Shown here one piece after another: positions 11,698 to 41,714 of a DNA stretch of 64,000 bases; the stretch's first letter is position 1, and every line of letters begins with the position of its first letter. The DNA is from Enoplosus armatus (taxonomy: Eukaryota > Chordata > Actinopteri > Centrarchiformes > Enoplosidae), in the NCBI RefSeq assembly GCF_043641665.1, contig NC_092183.1, forward strand, positions 25,755,492 through 25,819,491, in the 5' to 3' direction. The notes below the pieces were generated by a model that saw only the letters and a list, made by a program, of their open reading frames with translations, made no database searches and was not told the DNA's origin. The position numbers and the translations under genes are program-made.

Positions 11698-13905
11698 GCT
11701 TAAAACACGACAGTGCAAACGCCCCAGCTAGAGGAGGATCTCTCATATCACCACTGCCATTTCACGTGGAACTCATCTTTGGAGTTGGACTTTGTACAGA
11801 AAAGAGGATTTAAAAAAAGATAATAATCACAACAGCGACTACCCAGCAGCAGCCAGCGTTCTCTTGCTTTTCAGAAAAAGAAAAAAAAAGTGTTGAAAAA
11901 AAAGAATAAAAAGTGACTATTCCTACTACTTTCTCATATCTACATTCCCACTGGACATCATGTGAATTTTACAGTGTTGACTCTTGTTGAGCTCTGCCGG
12001 TGACGAGAAACGGACAGAGGCCGGTGCTGGTGAAGGACTGGACGTATGAAGGGCGGAAAAGGCGAGGTGAAGGAAGTGAATGGAAAAGGAGTCGAGAAGT
12101 GTGTCAGAAAGAAACCTGTAGGAGAGGAAATGGATGTTTTTTTCATTTCAGTTTTCACATCTGGAAGAAGCTCATGCCTCAATTTCGTGGGTTTGAGAGC
12201 ATTTTCCTTTCAGTTTGTGATCAAGCTTTGGTATTTTGATGTGAACAGGTATGGGCTGGTGTGTTTGAAGGTCACAGGATGTTTGTTTTCAGATTGGTGG
12301 GACGGACACGAGGAAGGAAAAGTGAAAGGAGAGAAGCCGAGCCTGAGAAGAGCTATAGCATAGTGGATAAACATGTACTCCCAGCAGCCTGCGCACATAC
12401 ACTTACGATCCATTTGGTTCACTGTGTTTTTTCAACAACAAAAAATGAAATAAAATAAGTGCACTGAGATGCTTTTAAATCAAAAGTGGTTGACAGATTG
12501 ATGTCCATTTTATGAAGTGAGGAGTCTGCAAGTTGTGGTCTGGAGAATGGAAAGTGAGATATTGTGTACACGATGGAGTAACAGTTTCTGTTCACGCTAA
12601 AAACGGAAAGGACACTTTCTGTGTATGAGCCAAGTGGCATGTTGACCCTCACTCACAGAGCTGTGGTTACTTGTGTAACCACTCAGGTTGTGTAGCAATG
12701 CAGTTTCACGAGTATCCTGGCCGGTTGTCAGAGATGTGTATTAAAGAGGATGTAAGGCATTTTGTTTATAGGTGATTTGTGTTTCTGAGAAGAGAAGCAG
12801 AAGATTGTTCTTCTTGTTGAAAGGATAGATCTAAAAGCATTTTTTATTTTTGTTGGGTTTTATATAAATGTATATAAGGGTCAAAAGGAAAAAAAATGGA
12901 AAAATTAAGGAAAAAACACGACAAAAAAGACAGACTTCTTAGTTGTATATTAATATCACATTGTTTGGAAAGCACATCTCATTTGATAAAGGCTCACCAT
13001 GTTTGTAAACAAGAAATAACCACGTAACTTAAATGTGTGTCAAATATTGTCAAGTTACGCCGACGACCACCTATTTATATTTTGTATTTGTCAAAAGAAA
13101 AGTTACAGAAAACAAGTTTATCTGCAGTGTTCTTTCTAAAGGCGATGAATTCCCTGTTGTCTGACAGCCCCTGCATCTTCAAAAGAGAGGGCGTGGTGAA
13201 GGGGTCAGAGGTCAGACAGAGGTTATAGAACAGACAAGAGATGGCAATGTTACTAAGAGTCCCTTCATTTTTCTTCCCGATGCATTCAGACCAAGTTACC
13301 CTGAAACCCTCCTTCACCGGCGCATCTTAAAGAGACATATTCAGTCGTGAGCATGAAGAAAAACTGTACAGATGTTTATATTCTATTCTTTCCAAGTGCC
13401 AGTTTTTTTTGTGGTGTCATTTGGATATTAACTAATTCATTCGTGTGCAGGAAGAGAGTTCAGGTGGACGAGTGGATCCGGATGTTTGAGGCAAAATAGA
13501 AGAGTTGCATCACACTGTACAAAACAAAACATCAAGTTTGGTCATATAGTATATATTTTTACAATGCTTTAGGGTGGGCAGTGGAGATGTAGAAAAGCAG
13601 AGAGATACAGAATCATATTGCCATGTTTCTCTTGCTCGGTGAGACCGCACACAGAATCCAGTGATAGTGTGTACAGCGTCCTCTCCAGCCTCAGTCTGTC
13701 TCCTGTCTCAGCGTGGACGGGAGACAGAAAGAGAATCCCAAGTTGGTATCACTCATGCGTCATCAAGGCGAACGGCATGTGCCTGCATTGAAGTCTGATT
13801 TTTCTTTGTGGCGTGTGTGACTTTATAAAGCTTGCATATTTTACACAGTGTTTACAAAGATGTACGTTGTGGTAAAAATCAATAAACTACAAAAAAAACA
13901 AAACA
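11698..13905 (+). other. arvcf: arvcf 3' UTR exon (inferred)
   Basis: A strong acceptor (TGTCTCTCTCTTGTCCACGTGCTTCAG) at 11691-11697 lies downstream of the donor at 8876. The stretch beyond has no coding ORF and holds AATAAA at 11905, 12449 and 13881, the last followed by A-rich sequence. I infer a spliced 3' UTR with its main end near 13.9 kb. Other AATAAA hexamers at 14282 and 14785 could extend it. This is inference from splice and polyadenylation signals only. Confidence 0.5.
13881..13886 (+). terminator. polyadenylation signal AATAAA (arvcf candidate)
   Basis: AATAAA is followed by an A-rich stretch and later a T/G-rich stretch (TTTTGTGTGTCC near 13976). It is the best-placed of several hexamers for the arvcf transcript end. 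Confidence 0.45.
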
Positions 13906-16348
13906 ACTTACTGTATAAATTTTAATTTCAGAGGTTAAAAAAAAAAAAAAAAGTTATAATGATACCCAGCATCCCTTTTGTGTGTCCTCAGAAGTGCGTG
14001 CTTTCATTGGACAATACTGAACCCTTGCAACAAAGACCCACATGACTGTCTATTCCCGACTGCACTTTGCAGTACCACAACCAAAGGATCTGGAGTTGTA
14101 TTTACATGCATTCATAAATGGGGGGGGGGGGGGGGTGTTGGTTTTGTGGATGTGTAGCTCGTTTGTGCATTTACAAAACAAAGAGCCAAGCAAACTGTGC
14201 TGTAGAATAAATGCAGGACTCGGACACACATCGAATCAAACGAACCTACCTGTGTAGATATAACTGATTCAAGACCGTCAAAATAAAGTAACTGTACTAC
14301 TCAGTAGCAGATGTGTTTGTACCTATCATGTGCCTTAACCTTTTCCATGGTAGATAAAGATAAGTGTGTTTTATATAACTTTATTCCTCCCTTTCAACTG
14401 TCATCTCTCCATCCCGTCTGTTCACCTCTCCCCCCTTCTCCTCCTGTGTCATCTTTCCTCCCTTCTTCCTCCACTCAACTCACTCCTTCATTCATCCTGC
14501 ACCCCCACCCACCCCCACCCCAAACCCCAAGTAGTTTAGACTGTTGGTGGGTTTCTGCCTTGTATTACGTTGTATTATAAACTTTTAAAGAGATAGACTC
14601 ATTCGAATAATGGTTTTGATTTCCTAGAGGAGTAAAGTTGTTGATGCTTTCGTAGCGAGCAGAAGCGATGCCACAGTGACAGAATGTATTATGTTAATTT
14701 TACTAATACCCAGAGGCAAATATTACGCTTGTTAAACATAACGGAAAAATACTGGTTTGTAGAGTATAAATTTGGTGTGTTTTCAATAAATCATGCCTGG
14801 AAAGAAGATGCTGCTCGACTCTGTGTCTTTTTATATTATGTTATTAATTTCCAGTTACGCTCAAGGTCCAAAGTCATGATAGCAGCCCCTAGAGGCTAAA
14901 ATGCTCTTTACAACACACCCCAGAGTTTTGTAAGGGTCAGCTCACCCAAATTACGAAAATGGAATTTCATTTGTGGTGCTCACAGTTTTTGTTTTTGTTT
15001 TTACCAAGGAAATAGTCCTTATGATCAGTGTTGACTGTGGAGTAATGGGGAGGACACTTTCTGGAAAAAAGACGTTGCTGCTGAATTTTTACATTTATTT
15101 TTTCCAATGCTGTGACCACCACAAACACTATCCGGTTCACCTCCAATGTGTTGAGGCGGAAGCAGATATGTTAAAACCTGTACAATGTAAACCAAAGCTC
15201 TCTGCATGGCCGTACGGGCAAGTGACAAGATATGTCTTCTCAGCATTCAGGTGGACAGACCCTTTAAAGGGTTCAATCCAAAATGATTTAAAGCTCATGA
15301 TACATGCACTCTAAGTTGTTAAGAACTATTTTCCTCAATTCGTTTATGTTCTTCTTTTTTTTTTTTTTTGTGGGTGTAGGTTGAGTAATCCACTCGGACA
15401 ATATGATGTAGTGTATATGAGGTAGTGGGGGTGGTGTCATAACAGGGCAGTGTCAGTAAACCAGATGGCCGGGGTTCAAGCCTCAGTGTTTGAAAGCATT
15501 AGACCTAATGAATTATCCCTGAACAAGCCACTAAATTCCCTCCGGCAACCTGCACTTTCACTGGTGTGAGGACCTTTATTTCAGTTGGTTCTATTTTTAG
15601 TCTTGAAAGAGGGAAGTACAAGACCTGCCAGACAAAATGTTAGGTAATATGACTTTGAGCCAACAAGCGACAATTAGGAAATCCTCATGAAAGGCAGTGA
15701 CGTAAGAGTGGGGGTGCGTTTGGAAAAATGTCTTCAAAAGCCTCCTCTCCATTTCCTGTCTTGGTGAAATTATTATGGGTGTAGATTTTTGTGTGAAACA
15801 TATGTAAACTTGGGAGTTACAATGTTTGACTTTCAAAAGCGGTTACTGCTGTTTACCACTGTGAGTGAGAATATTAATAAACATTGCATCCTGTATCCCA
15901 CAGGCCTTTGTAACAGCTGACATTAGGATGTTACCATATGTGAGGTGGCATACTCAGAAACCAATTAGCTTCTATAATCATTTTCAAGCACATTAGCTGA
16001 TGTTTACAGCCTACATTTCCTTAGTATTATTTACACGCACTATATGGGAAACTGTGAGGCCTGCCAGTGTAACAGAAGGGACCATTTTCATGGTGGCCAT
16101 GTCCTACAGGCGTATTATGTACATACACAATTACATCACATCTCAGGGTTATCCCGTCATATTTACTGAGAAATTATTTTTTGATGCAAAATGAACAATA
16201 TATTATTCATGGACATATTTTATTTAATAGGCCATTAAAAAAAAAAAAAAGTTTAATTACAGTTTGAGTCGATTGCGTGCGACCCATTTCTTTTCAGGCA
16301 CTTCTCTGGCCATCTCATACCCGGACAGGGTCCTTTCGTAACAACAAC
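13906..16348. other. arvcf-txnrd2 spacer
   Basis: About 2.4 kb without a recognised gene on either strand; in particular nothing resembling COMT. It holds a G-run (14120-14136), AATAAA at 14282 and 14785, a C/T-rich patch (14400-14530) and a possible SINE fragment near 15470. The txnrd2 promoter should lie near its right end, but no TATA box or clear CpG island was seen. Confidence 0.65.
15415..15565 (+). repeat. Possible tRNA-derived SINE fragment
   Basis: GGGGTTCAAGCC at 15471-15482 resembles a pol III B box (GGTTCAANCC), with a loosely A-box-like GTAGTGGGGGTGG about 50 bases earlier. There is no clover-leaf fold, so it is not a functional tRNA gene. Family unknown. Confidence 0.3.
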
Positions 16349-34594
<18,246 letters not shown>

Positions 34595-34694
34595 GCACCT
34601 CGGCCACTGAACGCTAGTGAGCACACGGGGTCCTCTGTGATAGTAGCCTGGGTTTATCCTGCTCTCTCTCCTTGTCCCTCTCCTTCTATATTGC

Positions 34695-34717
34695 CCCAAA
34701 ATGGACCCCATTTTGGG
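34695..34717 (+). other. Perfect 10-bp hairpin in txnrd2 3' UTR
   Basis: CCCAAAATGG, a three-base loop ACC, then CCATTTTGGG: a perfect inverted repeat with a tight loop about 100 bases after the stop codon. Its role is unknown. It lacks the SECIS GA quartet. Confidence 0.6.
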
Positions 34718-35538
34718 ATTCTTCGTAGTCCAGTCATGCAGGTCATCGCTGGCTTCCCAGGTTAGCGTCACTGACACATCATGTGACAACCAACCGACTA
34801 TGATTATCCCACATACGTCCATGTTGTGAGTGTATGCTCTTGAAGCACGGGGCTATAGATCAGGTTAGTGATCGCCCTGGCCGCAAAGCGAGCGTCCTTT
34901 AAACAAACAGGCTCATCAATCAGGATTAAGGCCTGCGCTCAGGGTTTTGTCGAAATCGTACGAGAACCGTGGACTGAGCCCTAAAGTTTTTTGAATCTAT
35001 ATTCTGCAAATATTGTTGTTTCTCCGGCTGTACTTCCTGTCCATTAGTCTTGGAGGTGACACATACCATACACCCCCACCCCACCCCACCCCCCGGCCCC
35101 GCATGACACTGATGGATAGCCCCAGGGCCGTCGCCACAGCGACACCGCCCCATTTCCCATGGACACACACAAACAGTCGGTGGGCCGCCTGTCAGTCAGC
35201 CAGCCGAGACTTGGATTGTTTAGGGCCCAGCAGACCTCAGACCCCCTTTCTTTTCCTCCCATGCCCTTCTCCACGCCAATGTACGAAAGATACAGTGGCA
35301 CTACAAACATGGGCTGTCAAAAGCTGTGTGGATGCCACGGCTCGGGCACAGGGCAGCTCTACCTGTTGGTAACAGTGCTATAGCTGTACTACCCAGCCTC
35401 ACCCAAAGGTGGCACTATTGCCCTCCAATTCTCCACTTGTTTTTTCTGAGCCAAGAACGGAAGACAGGATAAAGTAGTCACTGGATAAAACATAAGCCTG
35501 AATACATTCAGGTGGCACATTTAATCCCTTTAATCCCT

Positions 35539-35618
35539 ACAACAGATATGTGCTTTTGGATGAAGTTGGAAAGCAGACTGGCTTTATTCTTGCCAAACTG
35601 ATAAGGGTTATCTGTTGT
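35539..35618 (+). ncRNA. 80-nt imperfect hairpin, SECIS-like candidate
   Basis: ACAACAGATA at 35539 pairs perfectly with TATCTGTTGT ending at 35618. Inside, CTTTT/AAGGG can pair with G-U help. ATGA at 35560 then faces TGAT at 35599 with exactly 35 bases between, as in SECIS kink-turn quartets (U-U, G-A, A-G geometry). Helix II begins AGTTGG against CCAAACT. The unpaired AA expected about 13 bases after ATGA is absent (GACTGG there), so it is not a canonical SECIS. It could also be a MITE or a miRNA-like hairpin. Confidence 0.3.
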
Positions 35619-35790
35619 GTATTTACATGGATGGCAGGTTAGGCCTAAAGAGTCATCACCCCGGAAGATAAGGCAAGTTGTTTATATCAATAGAGCAGTA
35701 ATAGACCCCCACTGTTTCTGCTCAAATGTTCAACCTGCTGGCTGTACTGGACATCTTGGGTTTATTAAGTAGAGGAGGAAGAGGACTGTC

Positions 35791-35796
35791 AATAAA
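35791..35796 (+). terminator. polyadenylation signal AATAAA (txnrd2 candidate)
   Basis: First AATAAA downstream of the txnrd2 stop codon, about 1.2 kb after it. It is followed by GTGGGTTGC, weakly GT-rich. Confidence 0.45.
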
Positions 35797-37010
35797 GTGG
35801 GTTGCTACAGAAATCAGGGGTCCTAAGAGGAGGCTGCTGGGCGTAGTTTATTTTTATTTGAAGGCTAATCTGCCCAGTCTGATTAATGATTTCAATGAGG
35901 GGAGTGACAGTGTGCCAGGAGATGGAGAGAGGAAAAAGAGAGAGAGAGAGAGGTACCAGGTTTATTTGGACCTGGGCCAGAGGAGGGAGAGCGCTGAGTT
36001 TCAGCCCTGGTTAGGGAGGGAAGGGGGATTCCTGTGTGCTCTGTTCAGGGCCGAGGTGCTGACTGAAGGACCCTGACCTCCGCTCAGCAGGAACAGCTTG
36101 ACTCTATCACTCGGAGCACAGAGGGCTCACATGCTGCAGCGCTGCACGGCAGGGGCCTCGGGGTGTGTGTGTGTGTGGGGGGGGGGGCGCGGGGTAGGAT
36201 GGCCAGAGAACGGACAGAGCCAACCAACCAGCCAACCAACACAGCACCGAGCGGTAGCGGTGTGTTTGCCCAGGGTAATTGAGTCGTTGTTCCTGTGCTT
36301 AACGAGCCACTTCAGAGACCCCAGGGTGGGCCCAAGGCAACCTGAGGGAAGTTATTGAGGCCATCAGTGTGACTGTAATGTCTGTTTGCTTTTTACCCTC
36401 CACTTCCCCTCTGCTTTTTCTCATCCGCTCTTATTATTTTATGCACAGTATGGCCGCTCACACGCACAAAAAAAATGTTTCTTAACAACATCTGTGTCAT
36501 TTCAATGATACCTGTTCATTGTTGTTGCTCAGTCACTCCAGGCCCAAGACTTGACCAGTTAGCCTCAGCTGTGCCCCTTGGCGGGGGGGGGGTCAGGGTT
36601 CAACTTTCAGGTCGGCCAGCTAATGATGACCTGCACTAAAACCCAAAACTGGGGAGTGCAGGTCTGATGTCACCTGGCCGCCAACTTTAGTAGTTGTAAA
36701 TAGAGAAGTGTAATTTTCCATTAAAGCTTTGTCATACATAATTTATACATGTTGGGTAATAACACATCGGAATGCACAGTGTCACCATTAAAGTAATGAT
36801 GCCCGCTGACTGAGTGTCCTGTGTTTTTGTGCATGAACGTGTACACATTCACATAACACGTGTGTATAAAAAGTTCCTTTTCACTGCGTTTATTCTGTAA
36901 AAACAATGTATATACTTTTATACCTTCTGAGGGAAGATGGAACTGATGGCTGTGTTACAGAAAGAAAATAGCAGTGGGATGCAGTAAAAATAAATAAATG
37001 TAAGCACTTA

Positions 37011-37320
37011 AAGGAATAGTTCAACATTTTTGGAAATACACTTATTTCTTTTCTTGCCAAGAATTAGATGAGAGGATCAATACCAACTACCGCCAGTAGT
37101 CACTTAGCTTGGCATAGCAGAAAGACAACAAACAGCTAGCCTGGCTCTGTCCAAAAGTAACAACAACAAATGAGATGTAGCGTGTTCATTCGTGAGCATC
37201 AAAGTTGCCGGTATGTGGAATTTGTTACCCATGGACAGAACCAGGCGAGCCGTTTCCCCGCTTCCACTCTTTGTTCTAAATTAAGCTAAGTGGCGATATT
37301 CATCATTCATCATCTCAAAA
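37011..37320 (+). repeat. TIR element copy, 'TTAGCTTAGC' family
   Basis: It starts AAGGAATAGTTCAACATTTT, contains AACAGCTAGCCTGGCTCTGT, and later TAAATTAAGCTAAGTGGCGA. The same words in the same order occur at 50271. The 3' terminal repeat is not clear. Confidence 0.6.
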
Positions 37321-38770
37321 TGTTGAGAGATACTTAGAAAATCCCAGCTAAAAAAAAAAATCTAATCCAGACAAACACTGACAGTGTCGACGTAAATGTG
37401 CACCCCCGTGGATCTATACAGGTTTATCTTTAAAAAAAAAAAAGCTCTATGGCTCAGTCTTAATATTAAGCAGTGTCTCAAGGTGGGGGTCACACTTTGC
37501 CCCAGAGTTGTTTCTGCTGACAGGCAGCTCTGCTATGCAGCCCTGTCACTCAACCGTCTGCACCAACAATGGCAGAAATTCCACTGTGTTTGTTTGGTTA
37601 AGGACAGAGCTCTCTGAAACCCCTGAACCTCCTCAGGATCCACAGCAGCCTCACTCACCCTGAGAATGAAGCCGGTGTCAGTCCTAACCCAGACAGCGGG
37701 AGTAAAGTTCACCCGCCATCTCAAGAATAGTCAGTCCCATTTAGCAATTGTGTCTCTTCTGTCCCCCCCTCCACAATGGAGCAAACAAGCTAAATCCACC
37801 TTGAAATGCACTTAGTAGAACATGTCAACATGTCAGGGTGCGCTCGGTTCTACGCTCCGTCTTAATCCAGCCCATTGAACGCTGACAGTTGTCTGTGAGT
37901 CAGACATTCACGGAGCCTTTGTCACTCCGGGTCTTGAGCCCTCGCAGCCACGCTGGAAGGGCAGAACCCTCAGACACACGTTAAAACACACATGCTGGGT
38001 GTGCAGCCCCACAGCCGGAGCGAAAGCCTCAGGAGGAGAAGAAACCGATACATACCTTGTGTAAACATCAGCGAAAAAATAACGCTAAGAACAGAAAAGG
38101 CTCAACCTAGGTGAGGATTATCCCTGAGAAATGAATAGGGGCCAATTATGACTGCTCTGTTGTACTGCCAGTATCTGGCTCAAGAGCTGTCAGCCTGAGA
38201 TGCCTGCAGGGCCTGGACAGGGTGGGGCGGGCCGGGAAGGGGGTCCTCGGGAGGCTTCATGTAGAAAAAGGGGCCCTCAGACTGGTAAGCCAAGGTGAGT
38301 CTCCACACTAGGTTTTGGTGCTCTCTCCCTCATCTGGCCTCCCAAGTTCAAGACAATTAGCTCAAAGAACCCGCTGAAGCCGCGCACTAAGCCTAATGGT
38401 CGGCGCACAAAAACAACCACGGCTGTCGAGACGAGGTTGTGTGCTTCTCCTGTCTTTCGCCGTACACATTTCCACAGCTTAGACACCACTTTCTTCTGTG
38501 GCGACTGACCAAAGGCATATTTTAATCTTGATGCTGGACTGTGACTGTGAGTCTGCAGTCTGAATACTCCCCATCAGGAATGTCAAGGTTGTCTTGTTCG
38601 TTTCAAAAGGTCTAAAGACTCCGCGTTTGATTTTGCTACTGTAGCTTCTAGAAAGATTCAGTCAACGTTACCACCCCCCCCCATCTTGACTCCTCATTCA
38701 ACCGCAAACATTAAGGAAAAAGTCGATGAGGTCAGCTCTTGTCAGAGCGGGGTGCTGCTGGTAGCCCAGT

Positions 38771-38879
38771 AGAAGTGAGGGCCTGTGAAATGAGCTTATC
38801 TGACCCCTGATAAGAACAGGATACCCCCAGGAATGGTCCAAATTCAACACACATGGCTGCTCCAGTGGCCTTTATCTGA
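38771..38879 (+). promoter_or_regulatory. Candidate enhancer copy A: GATA/TEAD motif cluster
   Basis: WGATAR-type sites at 38797 (TTATCT), 38808 (TGATAAG) and 38872 (TTATCT) surround a TEAD-type GGAATG at 38830. The whole stretch is about three-quarters identical by eye to 63700-63804. Enhancer function is inference; an old repeat is the alternative. Confidence 0.4.
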
Positions 38880-39635
38880 GGAGATGTGTGTGTGTTTGAA
38901 AAGGAGCTACATGTAGCGCTGCGGTTGGGTTTGGCCTATCTCGATCGGTCCAGCCGACCACAGCCCTGCGCAGAATACCAGTGCCTGTGGCCAACAGTAA
39001 AGAGGACGTGCCGCAATGTCATAGTTTGTGGTTCCGCTCCCAAGACGTCACTAAGAGAGCAATTACGATCAGCAACCTCAGCTCTTAAATCATTTAGTCA
39101 GATCTTTTCCCGCACAGGAAGCTACACAGAGATTTATTGAGAAAATGTTTGATGACCAAGCCACGCCGATTGGGACAATAGCAGTCTGCATGCTAAAGCC
39201 ACACAACACGCTCTGATGTTTGGATCTAAACAAGACACATCTGGCACTCCCAGGAACTATGATTATGTTGCTGCACCTCTAACAACCTGTTTGATCAGCT
39301 ACACTTAAAATAAAAATAAAAAAAATAAAAACAGAGTGACATGTAGATTCATTGCTCAGTTAATTCCATAGCAGTTCAGCACTGCGTTGCTTTGTTGTTG
39401 TATATGTTAGCGCTGGAATGAAACTTATTGCAAAGTACTGAAGTGTTGCAGCAGGGCTTGAAGTGGAAAGCCCGGCCTCAATGAGGCAGCTAACCTAAAG
39501 CTACTGTGATCAGATGGAGTAAAGCCAGGTTTAAGAACTGACTCATTAGGCCTCAGACAGGTGACAATATTTTACAGCAAGAAAATAAGGAACCAGAATT
39601 CAGTGTGATTTTTTTTTTTTCTGTTTGGTTTTACA

Positions 39636-39943
39636 GACATTCATTATCCTTTGGTGATCCTCTGACTGTTCCTTTAGCGCCCACCGTGAGGTTCACGTTT
39701 TAGTGTTTTTTCACGTCAGCCTCAGAATTAATGAACAACTCTGGCGACCCCTTATCTTTTCATCTCGCACCATCGCCAGGCGACAACTTGAAACACTTGA
39801 TGACATTCCCATCAGCCCGTCGGCTGCATTTTGTTTTCACCGCGAATTCGCAAATGTTAGCATGCGAACGTGCTGAACCAAGACGGCTCACGTGGGAAAC
39901 GCCCGCTCACATCGGCATGCTCGCATTGTCATTGTGAACATTT
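39636..39943 (+). repeat. Dispersed teleost repeat, diverged copy
   Basis: It contains TTTGGTGATCCTCTGACTGT, AGCGCCCACCGTGAGGTTCA, GATGACATTCCCATCAGCCC and GCAAATGTTAGCATGCGAAC, words of the same fish repeat as at 29575. It carries many CpG-related changes. Confidence 0.55.
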
Positions 39944-40995
39944 AGTTTATCGCATCGCTTTTTTTGTCAGATTTACCTGAAGCGAGCCAATGGTTAAAAT
40001 GCTGCTTTTCGCTGCAAGGCTGCAAGTTTGTTATTTGTATTCAAATATTTTTTTTCAAGTTCATGTGGAGTCACATGAGGAATAGTGTGCAAACACCTGG
40101 GATTGACAAAGGTTTTCGGGTTACATTTTATGTCGGCAATAACTGCAGCCCACAGTGTGTCACATTGTGATAAATTAGAAAGGAACTGCAGTTTGATTTG
40201 AATCCTGTCCGCAATCATTACCGTAAAAAACAAAACAAAACAAAAAAGCGTGCTTCAGTCGGTCAGATTGATCATAAAACTGGTTAAGCCTTGGGTGAAG
40301 TTAAGTCTGACAACCAGCCTGAGTGGGAACAGCATCACACCCAAACGGTTCCTCAGAAATGACTCTAACGTGGCTGGATGCCACAGTTTTCTAGGCTTTC
40401 AGAGGATGGTCCCAGAGTTTAAATGCTCAGCTATGTTTATCAAATATCATCTTTTGATGTCTGAATTTGAAGACATGACCTTTAACATTCATCATCGCAT
40501 TGATCCAACCCTGGTATTGATGGAGATAATCAACTTAACAAGCCGCTGCACAGGAAATAACAAACTACTTCATTGCATGTCCTAAAGGTTTTTCCCCAAA
40601 CAATAGCAGAGCAGAGAGAGCATCAGTATAAACACCACCTTGACAGTTTCCCTCTGAGTGTGTCTGCTCAGGGGCTCTGGTGTTATCAGTCTGAGTCACA
40701 TCACATAAATCATAGTGCCTTCCAGTGCCATGATGGCTTCCCGCTCTGCAGCCAAAACGTCTGGCTGGAGATGTGAGGAGCTGGCTGGACCTGAGCTGAG
40801 AATGTAATTGGCGCAGATTGCAATTCCTGCCGATGGCCCTGTCAATGAACATGCATGTAGTAAGAATGCACACACACACGCACACACACACACAGATGGA
40901 CTGCGCGCTGGGCTCGCCCTCCGGCTGCTGTCGATGCCTCTCTGACTGATTCTGTCTTTCCTGTTTAGCCAATAAAAGCTCTGTGTGGTGGGACG

Positions 40996-40999
<4 letters not shown>

Positions 41000-41046
<47 letters not shown>
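41000..41046. repeat. (CA)n microsatellite
   Basis: About 23 CA dinucleotides. Shorter (CA)n at 40868-40893 and (TG)n at 41164-41182 lie close by. The long - strand ORFs here are read-through of the repeats. Confidence 0.95.
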
Positions 41047-41047
<1 letters not shown>

Positions 41048-41714
41048 TCTGCATGCAGTGTGTATCTGCCAGCTCTGCTTCTGCAGCTCACAGTTATGCC
41101 TGCCTGTATTTATTTGTTGGTCGCTGATCTAATGAGAGATGGCTTGCATGGTATGTTGCGTATGTGTGTGTGTGTGTGTGTGCGCGCTCGTATGAGGTGG
41201 TTTGTGTGGGGGCAGGTGGGAATGTGAATGCGTGGGTGTGTCTGCAACGTGAGCCCTCTTGTGTACGGCCTGTATTTGAGTGTCCACACACACTGCATGT
41301 TTGAATGGCATGGTGTGGGTATACTGTGAGCCTGCATTCAGTACACATGGACGTCCCCTAAAAATAAAGCTGTGGAGAGTTATACCTCTGCTTTGTCTTT
41401 CCAAAACAAATTCAACATTTTCTATAAAAGGAGTGTCACTGTCACAGCCAAACTATGGTATACACACACACACACACACACAGTCCAATGTATATATAAC
41501 CTGCTCAGTAATTAGCCGTCACAAAGTAACCTTTGGCCTAAATGTTATCCTGTGTGACAAATGAAGTTGCGGCAGCAACATGGAGAGTGGTCATTACTGT
41601 ATGAGACATGGCATGCGTCTCCACTCACTGATCTGGGTTCTCTCTCCACCCAGTGTCATTTTTAGACTGTCTTTATCGTTGCTCCTTTTTAAGTCTGAAG
41701 CTGGAGTTGGGGGG

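Larger units (their letters stand above)
34595..35815 (+). other. txnrd2: txnrd2 3' UTR (inferred)
   Basis: No exon signal follows the TAA, and the first clear AATAAA is at 35791-35796. Sec insertion requires a SECIS element in this UTR. I did not find a canonical one with an AA in the apical loop. The closest structure is the hairpin at 35539-35618. A separate perfect short hairpin lies at 34695-34717. The 3' limit is inferred from the hexamer. Confidence 0.5.

Noticed and set aside
15415..15565. tRNA gene
   Set aside because: Only a B-box-like sequence; no acceptor stem or clover-leaf fold.
34867..34952. GTGA ... AAA ... TCGA as an alternative SECIS
   Set aside because: The stem has a mismatch and G-U pairs and the quartets are about 80 bases apart, too far for a normal SECIS.
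35097..35150. ATGACACTGATGG region as a SECIS
   Set aside because: No AA in a loop and no matching 3' arm.
40565..41091. Long - strand ORFs of 131 and 160 codons
   Set aside because: They are mostly read-through of (CA)n repeats (runs of Cys-Val); no protein family.
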